Assembly: GCA_016281335.1 (NCBI GenBank) | Contig: JAEEIK010000022.1 | Span: 1-38,583, forward strand | DNA from: Lachnospiraceae bacterium | GTDB lineage: Bacteria; Bacillota; Clostridia; Lachnospirales; Lachnospiraceae | Length of the DNA: 38,583 bases | Reading direction: 5' to 3' | In this document: positions 7,253 to 15,367 of the stretch, one piece after another | Numbering within the stretch: the stretch's first letter is position 1 | Layout: each line of letters begins with the position of its first letter | The notes under the pieces: model-generated | Seen by the model: only the letters and a program-made list of their open reading frames with translations | Told to the model about the DNA's origin: nothing | Database searches by the model: none | Made by a program: the position numbers and the translations under genes

Positions 7253-8146
7253 TCATCCTGTAGTATAAGCCGTTCCTGCGTATACCTTGCCGATCACTCT
7301 GCTTATTTTTTCCGCTGCCTCTTTTGCACTCTCACTGTCCTTAAACAGTCCGAATACCGTAGGCCCCGAGCCTGTCATCAGCGCGCCGGCTGCTCCCGCT
7401 TTTATCAGTTCTTCCTTTATCCTGCTTATCTCGGGATGCATCCTTTCGACCAGCGGCTCAAATACATTGCCAAGATACTCCGAAAGTTCCTCTGCCGTAA
7501 CACCGCCCCTGTCTATCAGCCTGCATATTCCCTCATTGTCGGGATGAGCATTAGCCTCTCCCTCTTCATCATACATCCTGTAGATCCTGCCCGTAGGCAC
7601 ATCTATAAGCGGTTTGGCATATACGAGGTCGATCCTTCCGATATCCTTAAGACCTGTCATCTTCTCGCCTATGCCTTCACACAGCCTGCTGCCACCCACT
7701 ATGCAGAAAGGAACATCTGCGCCAAGCTTTACTCCGATCTCACAGAGTTCTTCATCGGCTAGTCCCATTTCATAAAGCCTGTTCATCCCGCGAAGCACTG
7801 CTGCGGCATCCGCGCTGCCTCCGCCCATTCCTGCCGCTGCAGGTATACGCTTTACCAGTTTTATTCCGACTCCGCCTTCTCCGAGCCTTTTCAGCATCAG
7901 CTCTGCTGCCCTGCATACCAGGTTGTCTGCGCCACCCGGTATCGTATCATGGCCGCTGGCCTCGTTGCCCTCGCATACAAGCTCAAGACTTACTCCGTCA
8001 TCCCTGGGGCAAAGCTCGATATCATCATGAAGGTCGATGGTCTGCATCACGCTCCTTAAGAGATGATAGCCGTCATCCCTCACTCCGCATATATCCAGTG
8101 TCAGATTCAGTTTAGCGTTGGCCTTTTCCCTTATGATATCCGTCAA
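7253..8146 (-). CDS. ispE: 4-diphosphocytidyl-2-C-methyl-D-erythritol kinase
   Basis: A 297-residue GHMP kinase. It phosphorylates CDP-methylerythritol at the 2-OH with ATP in the MEP pathway of isoprenoid synthesis. Visible signatures: ANAKLNLTLDI near the start with the catalytic-site Lys12, IPAAAGMGGGSADAAAVLRG (101-120, the GHMP phosphate loop) and LGADVPFCIVGG with Asp144; the C-terminal GHMP motif is MTGSGPTVFGLF. The start is a TTG at 8146, whose TTGA overlaps the TGA of the preceding gene by four bases, so translation is coupled. No other MEP-pathway gene is nearby. Confidence 0.95.
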   Translation of the reverse strand: MTDIIREKANAKLNLTLDICGVRDDGYHLLRSVMQTIDLHDDIELCPRDDGVSLELVCEGNEASGHDTIPGGADNLVCRAAELMLKRLGEGGVGIKLVKRIPAAAGMGGGSADAAAVLRGMNRLYEMGLADEELCEIGVKLGADVPFCIVGGSRLCEGIGEKMTGLKDIGRIDLVYAKPLIDVPTGRIYRMYDEEGEANAHPDNEGICRLIDRGGVTAEELSEYLGNVFEPLVERMHPEISRIKEELIKAGAAGALMTGSGPTVFGLFKDSESAKEAAEKISRVIGKVYAGTAYTTG

Positions 8147-9372
8147 AGCACTACACCGTTTTCCTTAAGCAGCGCCTTTGCGCTGTCTATGGAATCCACT
8201 CCCGTCCTGTTCTTGATCGGCGCGAATTCCCTGTTCCTCAGCACTTCGTAAGGCAGACAGTTTTTGACCAGATGTATCATGTCAAGTATCAGCATCTCGA
8301 ATTTATAGCCGTTGGGTGACTCGGGCTTTATGTGCTCGCCGGCCTCGTTAATATACGGTATCTTTTTTTCGACTATATGTGTCATGAGCTTTTCATTGAC
8401 TATCCTGTCCAGCTCATCAACCCTGAAGAGATAATTGAGTATCACGCCGAAAGCATATGCCAGCTCACCGTCAGCATCCTTAAGCGTTCTCATCTCTTCT
8501 GTCATCTCATAATATTCAACTATGGAGGGGCTGCCGTCTTCCAGGCACATCACACCGACCCTCTCATCCGGCCCGCTCTTTCTTACCACCTTTGCGCCGC
8601 TTACCACATCGCGTTCTATCACGGCTCCGATGAACATGGGATCCGCGATCTGCTGCAGCACATTGTCTACCGCAAAGATATTAAGCCACTTTATCCCGCG
8701 CTTTTTCACGTCATTCAGAATACCGGTCTTTGCCATTGAAGCGTACCAGCCGCCGTTACCGTTGGGCGAGAGTGACAGACTGTCCTTCTCCTCCAGCAGC
8801 AGCTTTCCGTTATAATCCGCAGACGGCGCCATATCCTGCATGAAGAAATATATCTCACTTTCGGGATAGCCGAAATAATCATGCTCTTTGAAAAATCTTA
8901 CAGTCTCTTCATTATTCTTATCCGAGGTCATTACGTAAAGCGGCAGCGTTACCCCCGCTTCATCAGTCACCTTCATAAGATTATTTATCAGACATTCAAA
9001 GATATACAGTTCCCTGGTCTCACCAATGTTAAGGGTACCCTTCGGTCCGTCAAAACCAAGCCTGGTCCCCTGTCCGCCTGCAAGCAGCACTGCGCCGACT
9101 TCCTTATTTCTTATGGCTTCCAGTCCTTTTTTCTTATAGACTTCACCCTTCTTTTCGATCTCTTTTACCGTCACAGCCGCTATGGGTTCCAGTTTTCCCC
9201 TGGCAGTTATCTCCTCTTTATTCCCGATGAGTTTTAACAGCGACATATCCACCGCTTCTATCTGGGAGAGCAGCTTTTCTCTGCCGGCCTCGTCCAGCTC
9301 ATCATAAAAAGCAAGCAGCTGTTCCTGGTCATAATCTTTAAGATACTTTTTTGCCTTCTCAAGATCCATCAT
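8143..9372 (-). CDS. UDPGP-family UTP:sugar-1-phosphate uridylyltransferase
   Basis: A 409-residue nucleotidyltransferase of the UDPGP type 1 (UAP1/AGX-like) family. The signature LLAGGQGTRLG (96-106) with PKG (110-112) binds UTP; further matches are NGNGGWYASMAKTG, an acidic FAVDNVLQQIADP (metal-site aspartate), and SPNGYKFEMLILD. The family makes UDP-GlcNAc or UDP-glucose/galactose from UTP and the sugar-1-phosphate. Which sugar is used here cannot be decided from sequence by eye. A supply role for wall or capsule precursors fits the neighbouring FtsEX-hydrolase genes. Starts with two Met codons at 9372 and 9369; the stop overlaps ispE. Confidence 0.9.
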   Translation of the reverse strand: MMDLEKAKKYLKDYDQEQLLAFYDELDEAGREKLLSQIEAVDMSLLKLIGNKEEITARGKLEPIAAVTVKEIEKKGEVYKKKGLEAIRNKEVGAVLLAGGQGTRLGFDGPKGTLNIGETRELYIFECLINNLMKVTDEAGVTLPLYVMTSDKNNEETVRFFKEHDYFGYPESEIYFFMQDMAPSADYNGKLLLEEKDSLSLSPNGNGGWYASMAKTGILNDVKKRGIKWLNIFAVDNVLQQIADPMFIGAVIERDVVSGAKVVRKSGPDERVGVMCLEDGSPSIVEYYEMTEEMRTLKDADGELAYAFGVILNYLFRVDELDRIVNEKLMTHIVEKKIPYINEAGEHIKPESPNGYKFEMLILDMIHLVKNCLPYEVLRNREFAPIKNRTGVDSIDSAKALLKENGVVL

Positions 9373-9376
9373 AGCT

Positions 9377-10654
9377 TCACCCTTCAGTCAGTCTCTTCAT
9401 TGCCTCATCCAGCTGGTTATCGGTTTCATCCTTTTCGTAAGCTTCATTATCAAACTCGAGCACCACATCCGGCTCTATGCCCACCTTATGTATGTCATTG
9501 CCGTTGGGAGTGTAATAATGGCTCACGGTAAGTTTTACCGCAGATCCGTCTTCCAGCGTGAATATCTGCTGCACTATACCTTTGCCGAAAGTTGTCGTTC
9601 CGATAAGGATACCCTTCTTATAATCCTTTATGGCGCCTGAGAGTATCTCCGAAGCGCTGGCGGAATAGCCGTTTACCAGCACGGCCATCGGCACATCTAT
9701 CTCGTGATTGCCTTCACAGTCATAGCTGTTCTGGTTGCCGTATTTATCCTCGGTATAAACTATGCGCCCCTTGGGAAGCAGCATCCTTGCTATATCTACA
9801 ACCGCCGCCAGTGAACCGCCCGGATTGGAACGAAGATCAAGTATGAGTCCCTTCATCCTCTTCCCTTTTGCTTCGGCAAGAGCCTCGGCAAACTGATCGA
9901 CCGTCACCGTATCGAACTCGCTTATCTTTATATAAGCTATATCATTGTCCTTCATTTCCCAGGTGACAGTAGGTGTCTCAACCTTGCGCCTTACCACATC
10001 GAATTCTTTTTCTTCGGTGTCCCTGACAATGGTCAGATGCACATAGGTGCCTTCCTCGCCTTTGATCTTAGTCACCACTTCGCTTAAATCCTGATCAAAT
10101 ACATCTTCGTCATCAACTTTTTCTATGATATCGTTTTCCTTAAGTCCGGCTTCCTCTGCGGGAGTCCCGGCTATGACGCCCGTTATTCTCGGATACAGAA
10201 GCTCCTTATCCTTCTGCAGATAAGCGCCTATGCCATAGTAAATCCCCTGGGTGCTCTGCTGCATAGATATCCATTCTTCCGGCGAATAGTACTCGGCGTA
10301 AGCATCGTCAATGGATTCCATGAGCCCGTCATATACGCCTTCTGCGATAGTATCCTTGTCTACCGCGTCGATGTAATTCTTATGGATTATCTTTTCGATG
10401 CGCTCTATCTTTTTCTGTACATCCTTATCTCTTACGATAGAGCTTTCATCAACTTTTTCCTTGGTCTCTTCATCGGTGTCGGAGACGGTCTCATCCCCAT
10501 CGCTTATCCGCTCCGCTCTCTCTCTGATGCTCTCGGCCTTGGCATCACCCGATTCCCTGGCCACTTTTATGCAAAGCACTATGGCAACTGCCACAAGGCT
10601 CATTATGAATGCGGTAAGCATTCCCGCTATAAAATCTTTCCTGTTATTACTCAT
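9377..10654 (-). CDS. S41 family C-terminal processing peptidase (CtpA/CtpB-type)
   Basis: A 425-residue serine protease. Residues 10-30 are a membrane anchor; a highly acidic, flexible linker (36-75) follows; the PDZ domain covers about 135-215 and the S41 core 235-385. Catalytic Ser333 stands in SASASEILSG and Lys358 in TTFGKG, with the 25-residue spacing known from Tsp/Prc. GLILDLRSNPGGS is the substrate-strand motif. CtpA-type proteases process surface proteins or wall hydrolases in the extracytoplasmic space. Its position directly after the M23 hydrolase and FtsEX suggests that it trims or degrades that hydrolase, as Prc does for wall hydrolases in other bacteria. This last is inference. 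Confidence 0.95.
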   Translation of the reverse strand: MSNNRKDFIAGMLTAFIMSLVAVAIVLCIKVARESGDAKAESIRERAERISDGDETVSDTDEETKEKVDESSIVRDKDVQKKIERIEKIIHKNYIDAVDKDTIAEGVYDGLMESIDDAYAEYYSPEEWISMQQSTQGIYYGIGAYLQKDKELLYPRITGVIAGTPAEEAGLKENDIIEKVDDEDVFDQDLSEVVTKIKGEEGTYVHLTIVRDTEEKEFDVVRRKVETPTVTWEMKDNDIAYIKISEFDTVTVDQFAEALAEAKGKRMKGLILDLRSNPGGSLAAVVDIARMLLPKGRIVYTEDKYGNQNSYDCEGNHEIDVPMAVLVNGYSASASEILSGAIKDYKKGILIGTTTFGKGIVQQIFTLEDGSAVKLTVSHYYTPNGNDIHKVGIEPDVVLEFDNEAYEKDETDNQLDEAMKRLTEG

Positions 10655-10670
10655 TGTTTATCTCCAAATA

Positions 10671-11897
10671 TCAAAGACTTATATAATTTCTCGGATTCAC
10701 ATACTTTCCGTTCAGTCTTACACCAAAGTGAAGATGATTGCCCGTCGATCTTCCGGTAGAACCGACAGAGCCTATCCTCTGACCTTTCGTGACCTTGGTC
10801 CCCGTAGATACACTTATGGCGGAAGCATGCATGTAAATCGTATACAGATCATCACCGTGATCGATCATGCAATAATTTCCCATGCTGGAAGAATATCCCG
10901 CTGCCACCACTTTACCGTCATAGGCTGCAACGATCGGTGACCCCGCAGGCGCCGCTAAGTCTATGCCGTTGTGAAGTTTCTCCACATGCAGCGTAGGGTG
11001 CATACGCATTCCGTATTCATCGGATACCCTGGTATACTGGGGCGCCGGCAGTGCAAACTTGCCGCCGTTATAATGCGTTCTTTCCGATTCCGAGAGCGCG
11101 GCGCGGTCAGCAGCTATCTGTGCTTCCACAGCGGCTATCAGCCTGTTCTGATCTGCGATCTCCGCATCGTATTCCTTTATCGCCTTCTCATCTTCAGCTA
11201 TCTGCGCATCGTAGGCGACTATCTGCTTTTCCTTTTCATCTATCAGAGCGTTAAGGTTCTCTTCCTCTTCCTCTGCTGCCGCCTTAGTCTCATTAAGTAC
11301 TTCTTTTTCTTCTTCAAGCAGCTGCTTGGTGAGTTTCACGTTCTCCACGATAAGCCTGTACTCTTCCAGTTTTCTCTTATCATAATCGGAAAGCTGCTGT
11401 ATATAATCCGCCTTATTCAGCATATCCGCAAAGGATGTCGCAGAAAAGAGCAGCTCCATATACATGTCATCACCGCGCTCATACATGAAGCAGATACGCT
11501 TTTTCATTGCCGCATACTGCTCTGCCGCGGTATTCTCGGCTTTTTCAAGATTCTCGATCGTGGTCTGTATCTCGGCTTCCTTGACCGTGATCATTTCCCT
11601 CAGCTCATCGATCTTTCCCTGTATCTCTTCCACCTGTCCGTCAAGTTCGGTCACGATGGCTGCCAGTTCCTGTTTTTTCCCTTTGAGCGAATTGATGATG
11701 ACCTGTATATTGGTCCTGCTTTTCTGAAGCTGGTTCTTCTCATTCTTCAGATCATCCAGTTCATCTTCCTTCTCGCTTATGCTCTCCTTCAGCTTGTCGA
11801 TATCGGTATCCTTGTCGGCATAGCTTGTGATCCCGAGCATGAACATCAGCATTAATGACAGCAGAACGCCGGCTTTTTTAATCCTTTTAAGCCGCAT
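10671..11897 (-). CDS. Secreted coiled-coil M23 (LytM) peptidoglycan endopeptidase, probable FtsEX effector
   Basis: A 408-residue exported protein. The signal peptide covers residues 1-27 (ends near TSYAD). A long two-part coiled coil extends from about 30 to 270, rich in Glu, Lys and Ala heptads. The M23 domain follows with HNGIDLAAPAG and TGNHLHFGV, both metal-site motifs intact, so it should be catalytic. The architecture equals PcsB, CwlO and EnvC: a coiled coil that docks on FtsX and a hydrolase or activator domain. It begins 4 bases after ftsX, in the canonical position. Expected role: cleavage of wall crosslinks during division or elongation, switched by FtsEX ATP hydrolysis. Confidence 0.93.
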   Translation of the reverse strand: MRLKRIKKAGVLLSLMLMFMLGITSYADKDTDIDKLKESISEKEDELDDLKNEKNQLQKSRTNIQVIINSLKGKKQELAAIVTELDGQVEEIQGKIDELREMITVKEAEIQTTIENLEKAENTAAEQYAAMKKRICFMYERGDDMYMELLFSATSFADMLNKADYIQQLSDYDKRKLEEYRLIVENVKLTKQLLEEEKEVLNETKAAAEEEEENLNALIDEKEKQIVAYDAQIAEDEKAIKEYDAEIADQNRLIAAVEAQIAADRAALSESERTHYNGGKFALPAPQYTRVSDEYGMRMHPTLHVEKLHNGIDLAAPAGSPIVAAYDGKVVAAGYSSSMGNYCMIDHGDDLYTIYMHASAISVSTGTKVTKGQRIGSVGSTGRSTGNHLHFGVRLNGKYVNPRNYISL

Positions 11898-11901
11898 CCG
11901 A

Positions 11902-12801
11902 TCAAACCCTTAAATGCTTTCTTACCGTCACGATACTGCCTACAAAACCTATGCCCACACCGACCGCCATACATGCGGGAAACAGATTCTTAAACACAGT
12001 CTGTACCGGCAGGAACTGCAGCAGGTTTGAAAGCACCGAAAATCTCTGCAGCACATAAGCTATCAGCTTGTCGTAGAGCAGATATATGATACCCAAAGGT
12101 ATCAGTGCTCCGACAGCGCCTATTATCAGGCCTTCAATGACGAAAGGCGCTCTTACGAAAAAGTCCGTTGCGCCGATGTATTTCATTATGGCTATCTCTT
12201 CCCTTCTTACCGAGATACCTATCATTACCGTATTAGAGATCAGGAATACCGACACGGCCAGCAGTATTATTATGATACCTACGCTCACATAAGCTACCAG
12301 CGAATTCATGCCTGCCAGCATATTGGCAGTCACTTCGGATTTGTTGACACGCCTCACTCCGTCAAGATTCTCCAGGTACTCCACGAGCTCCGCCTGTCTT
12401 GATACATCCTTAAGATAGATCTCGTAATTCTCCGAATGTTCCAGGGGATTCTCGGTAAAGCCGTCCGCATACTCACCGAGATACTCGGTCTTAAAGCTTT
12501 CCCAGGCTTCATCCGCCGAGATGAACACCGCTTTCGAGATCGCGCTGTGGGTTTTGAGTATGCCGTCTATCTCAGCCAGTCTCTGTTCGCTGATATCATC
12601 ATCAAAAAATACCGTTACGGACACGCCTTCTTCCGCGGTCTTTACCATATGCTGCACATTGAGCACCACACAGTAACCGATGCCGAAGAGAAAGAGGCAG
12701 GCTCCTATGGTCGCTATTGATGCCAGGGTGAACATCTTGTTTTTGAAAGTTGATTTGATACCCTGTCCTATCACATAAAAAAATGTACTAATTGTCCTCA
12801 T
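11902..12801 (-). CDS. ftsX: Cell division ABC transporter, permease subunit FtsX
   Basis: A 299-residue FtsX. Transmembrane helix 1 is near residues 24-46, the extracytoplasmic loop 47-165 contains the [17 protein letters not shown] segment typical for the family, and helices 2-4 lie in the C-terminal half. FtsX does not transport; with FtsE it passes ATP-driven movement to a wall hydrolase outside the membrane. The ATG at 12801 overlaps the ftsE reading frame by 14 bases, and the M23 hydrolase follows 4 bases later. Confidence 0.96.
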   Translation of the reverse strand: MRTISTFFYVIGQGIKSTFKNKMFTLASIATIGACLFLFGIGYCVVLNVQHMVKTAEEGVSVTVFFDDDISEQRLAEIDGILKTHSAISKAVFISADEAWESFKTEYLGEYADGFTENPLEHSENYEIYLKDVSRQAELVEYLENLDGVRRVNKSEVTANMLAGMNSLVAYVSVGIIIILLAVSVFLISNTVMIGISVRREEIAIMKYIGATDFFVRAPFVIEGLIIGAVGALIPLGIIYLLYDKLIAYVLQRFSVLSNLLQFLPVQTVFKNLFPACMAVGVGIGFVGSIVTVRKHLRV

Positions 12802-13729
12802 CTAAATACACACCCATTTCTTCATCGCTTACGACCACGCCGTTCTTTATGGTGATCACGCGCTTCTGCATGTCATTTACTATCTTATCGTTATGCGTCA
12901 CCACTACCACCGTGGTGCCGTTCTTGTTGATCCTGTCCAGAAGATTCATGATCTCCACGGTATTCTTGGGATCAAGATTACCCGTAGGCTCATCGCACAG
13001 AAGTATGGGCGGCTGGTTCACCAGGGCTCTTGCCAGTGCCACTCTCTGCTGCTCACCGCCTGATAACTCCGTGGGCTTAGCCTTGTATTTACCCGCAAGA
13101 CCTACCACCGCCAGCATATTGGGAACATTTCTCTTCATCTCCCTGACCGGCGTCTGTATGATGCGCTGGGCAAATGCAACATTCTCGTATACGTTCCTGT
13201 CCTTCAATAGTTTGAAATCCTGGAACACCACGCCCATGCTGCGTCGTAACTTCGGTATCTTCCCGTTCCTTATCTTATCCACCCTCATTCCGTTAACGGT
13301 AATGGTGCCGGTGGTCGGTTTCAGTTCACGCAAAAGAAGGCGTATCAGCGTCGACTTACCTGAACCGCTGTCGCCTACTATAAAAACAAACTCACCTTTT
13401 CTTATTTTAATATTTACATCCTCGAGAGCCGGAACTCCCTTCACATAAGACTTTCCGACACCATTTAAGGATATGATCACATCATCCTCATTGCCGCTCT
13501 TTTTCTTATGCTTGCCCCGGACCGGAGGCAGATGCACATCCTGCTCTTCCTCCGTCTTCTTCTCCCGCTTGGTCTCCTCGATCATGCGGCGGCGGCGCTC
13601 CTCGCGGATCATCTTCTTCTCGCGCTCCCTGAGTTCTCTGGTCTGGCGCAGCTGCTCCTCGCTCTCCTTGATCACGTCACCGATATTGCTGGTATTATCA
13701 AGATCTTCAAAAAAATCGTCCTCTGCCAA
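12788..13729 (-). CDS. ftsE: Cell division ATP-binding protein FtsE with charged N-terminal extension
   Basis: A 313-residue FtsE. The ATPase core starts near residue 85 ([12 protein letters not shown]). Walker [10 protein letters not shown] is at 119-127, the signature [15 protein letters not shown] near 222-236, Walker [13 protein letters not shown] follows, then the H-loop in VVVVTHND. Typical FtsE is about 228 residues; here 80-85 residues are added in front: an acidic head followed by a very basic/acidic helix (many RR, EE, KK) that looks like a coiled coil. The start is a TTG at 13729 with GAGGAG eight bases upstream. If a later start were used, it would need another TTG/GTG; I see no better ribosome site. 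It heads the FtsEX operon after the CdaR-like gene. Confidence 0.95.
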   Translation of the reverse strand: MAEDDFFEDLDNTSNIGDVIKESEEQLRQTRELREREKKMIREERRRRMIEETKREKKTEEEQDVHLPPVRGKHKKKSGNEDDVIISLNGVGKSYVKGVPALEDVNIKIRKGEFVFIVGDSGSGKSTLIRLLLRELKPTTGTITVNGMRVDKIRNGKIPKLRRSMGVVFQDFKLLKDRNVYENVAFAQRIIQTPVREMKRNVPNMLAVVGLAGKYKAKPTELSGGEQQRVALARALVNQPPILLCDEPTGNLDPKNTVEIMNLLDRINKNGTTVVVVTHNDKIVNDMQKRVITIKNGVVVSDEEMGVYLDEDN

Positions 13730-13749
13730 AACTAACTCCTCTTCTTAAT

Positions 13750-14835
13750 TTACAACATTTTCTCCATATACTTCATATACTCGCCGACCATAAGGGCTAT
13801 CTTGAATGTGATGGCATCCTCAAATACCCTAAGGTCTAAGTTCGTGCTCTTCTGCAGCTTGTCAAGCCTGTACACCAGAGTATTCCTGTGTATGAAAAGC
13901 TGCCTCGATGTCTCCGACACGTTAAGGCTGTTCTCAAAGAATTTCTGTATCGTGGTAAGCGTTTCTTCATCGAAATCATCCGGATTCTTGCCGTCAAAGA
14001 TCTCCTGTATGAACATCTTGCACAGAGGCAGCGGCAGCTGGTAAATAAGACGTCCTATGCCCAGCTCGTTATATGCCACGATCTTCCTGTCCGCAAAGAA
14101 TATCTTGCCTACATCCATAGCCATCTTTGCTTCTTTATAGGAACGGCTCACATCCTTTATCTCAGGTACCACGGTACCGTAGGAGATGCGCACGTCATCA
14201 AGTCCGCCTTTTTCCAGATAATTCATGAGGGCCTCGGCCGTCTTCTCGGTCTCTTCTTCCTCGCTCTCATCTATATCCTTAACTATCACCACGCTGTTCT
14301 CATCCACCGCGGTAACTATGTCCCCGCTGCCTGCCTTGCTAATATATTCCTTCACAAGCTCGGTCATGTTGCTGTCCTTGCCCGAAGCGCACTCGCTTAC
14401 AAATACTATCCTCTTCGCTTCGGTAGGCATATGCAGCTTCTTTGCCCTGCTGTAGATATCCACCAGCAGCAGATTGTCCAGGAGCAGATTCTTGATAAAG
14501 TTATCCTTGTCGAATTTCTCCCTGTAGGCTACCAGCAGGCTCTCAAGCTGAAAAGCTGCCATAGAGCCGGCCATGGATGCTCCGGAACCAGTTCCCGCCA
14601 CTGCGAGCACATACTCCAGATGCTGCTCATCATCTATCCTGTAGAGGCTGTATCCTTTTTTCTCGGCCGTCCTTTCACCGCCTGCGACAAACTCTGCAGT
14701 CAGGGTCTCCAAAGCTTTGCGGTCCTTGATGGTCCCGACTACCACGCGCCCTTCCGCATCGGTAACACTCATCTCCAGCTTGGTGATCCCCACGAGACCT
14801 TCTATGGTGTTCTGTAATATCTGATTGGATATCAT
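13750..14835 (-). CDS. CdaR/PucR-type transcriptional regulator
   Basis: A 361-residue regulator. The N-terminal third resembles the diacid-recognition region of CdaR proteins (ILQNTIEGLVGITKLEMSVT), the middle (about 150-260) looks like the degenerate GGDEF-like linker domain, and the C-terminus (about 300-352) is the PucR helix-turn-helix with FFENSLNVSETSRQLFIHRN and LVYRLDKLQ. CdaR/PucR proteins usually respond to sugar diacids or purine metabolites; no such pathway lies nearby, so the effector here is unknown. GGGGGTGG precedes the ATG at 14835. It is 20 bp upstream of ftsE in the same direction and probably co-transcribed with the division genes. A GTACT/AGTAC dyad (14871-14894) in its upstream region could be an autoregulatory site. 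Confidence 0.88.
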   Translation of the reverse strand: MISNQILQNTIEGLVGITKLEMSVTDAEGRVVVGTIKDRKALETLTAEFVAGGERTAEKKGYSLYRIDDEQHLEYVLAVAGTGSGASMAGSMAAFQLESLLVAYREKFDKDNFIKNLLLDNLLLVDIYSRAKKLHMPTEAKRIVFVSECASGKDSNMTELVKEYISKAGSGDIVTAVDENSVVIVKDIDESEEEETEKTAEALMNYLEKGGLDDVRISYGTVVPEIKDVSRSYKEAKMAMDVGKIFFADRKIVAYNELGIGRLIYQLPLPLCKMFIQEIFDGKNPDDFDEETLTTIQKFFENSLNVSETSRQLFIHRNTLVYRLDKLQKSTNLDLRVFEDAITFKIALMVGEYMKYMEKML

Positions 14836-14925
14836 AATCCACCCCCTTAAAAATGTGTAACCCCTTAGACGTACTTTGAGACATATTTTAGTACATTTTG
14901 AACAAAAAATCCAGCTTTTTTTTTA

Positions 14926-14978
14926 GGCTTCTCCCCTCAGGGGAGAAGCTGTCAGCCGCAGGCTGACTGATGAGGGGT
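14926..14978. repeat. Short interspersed double-palindrome repeat
   Basis: Two adjacent perfect stems: GCTTCTCCC/GGGAGAAGC (14927-14935 and 14941-14949) and GTCAGCC/GGCTGAC (14951-14957 and 14961-14967), followed by TGATGAGGGGT. I recall elements of this make-up (GGGGAAGCT-GTCAGCCGCAGGCTGAC-TGAGGGG) scattered in genomes of gut Firmicutes. It lies in the divergent gap 14836-15086 between the cdaR-like gene and the YjfB-like gene, which otherwise holds only promoter material. A T-run precedes it on the plus strand; it is not a normal terminator in either direction. Confidence 0.7.
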
Positions 14979-15027
14979 ATCGTTCACTGATATAAGCTAT
15001 GTACCCCAAATAATACGCTTCCAAACA

Positions 15028-15056
15028 TTGACATTCCCCCCGAAAAATGAGATAAT
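15028..15056 (+). promoter_or_regulatory. Promoter of the YjfB-like gene
   Basis: TTGACA (15028-15033), 17-bp spacer, GATAAT (15051-15056). A clear sigma-A promoter, not the sigma-D/FliA type expected of late flagellar genes. Predicted start near 15063, with AAAGGAGG before the ATG. Confidence 0.82.
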
Positions 15057-15086
15057 ATCTCAAAGAAATCTGAAAGGAGGCATACT

Positions 15087-15299
15087 ATGAGTGTTGGTGG
15101 TGTAGGACCTACGATCGTGAATACGGCGATGACTCTTGCAAGGAGCAAGACATTGGATCAGTTTGGTGCCAAGATGCTTAGTAACGCTCTTGATGCCCAG
15201 GAAACTGCCGGTGCCGGTCTTGTTAAGATGATAGATTCTGCCGCTATGGAGCGTTCCGTTACCCCGTATATCGGCGGTAATTTTGATGCTTCCGTATAA
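15087..15299 (+). CDS. Small YjfB-like protein (putative motility protein family)
   Basis: A 70-residue protein, MSVGGVGPTIVNTAMTLARS at the start, with an amphipathic helical middle (KMLSNALDAQETAGAGLVKMIDSAAMERSV) and a short PYIGGNFDASV tail. Length, helix and tail are in keeping with the YjfB_motility family, found in flagellated Firmicutes and known only by association. Perfect AAAGGAGG ribosome site, strong promoter and a terminator right behind make it a monocistronic, probably abundant product. No flagellar gene is present in the window. The family assignment is by pattern memory and is moderate. Confidence 0.65.
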   Translation: MSVGGVGPTIVNTAMTLARSKTLDQFGAKMLSNALDAQETAGAGLVKMIDSAAMERSVTPYIGGNFDASV

Positions 15300-15340
15300 G
15301 CGCATCGGTATTACGGTTTTACCAAATTCACAAAACGAAA

Positions 15341-15367
15341 GATCCGGCTTTAAGCCGGATCTTTTTT
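15341..15367. terminator. Bidirectional terminator between YjfB-like gene and CPBP protease
   Basis: GATCCGGCTT and AAGCCGGATC form a 10-bp stem with a 1-nt centre (15341-15361), followed on the plus strand by six T and on the minus strand by a looser T-rich run (TTTCGTTTT). The plus T-run overlaps the stop codon of the minus-strand CPBP gene, so it serves both genes. Confidence 0.85.

Noticed and set aside
10971..11855. 294-codon plus-strand open frame opposite the M23 hydrolase
   Set aside because: Antisense of the coiled-coil coding region; its Leu/Phe-rich content reflects the Glu/Lys codons on the real strand.
13473..13748. Plus-strand Ser-rich open frames opposite ftsE
   Set aside because: They mirror the Arg/Glu/Lys-rich N-terminal extension of ftsE on the other strand and have no ribosome site.
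13888..14817. 309-codon plus-strand open frame opposite the CdaR-like regulator
   Set aside because: No ribosome site and no recognisable domain; the minus strand encodes an intact regulator with a clear start.
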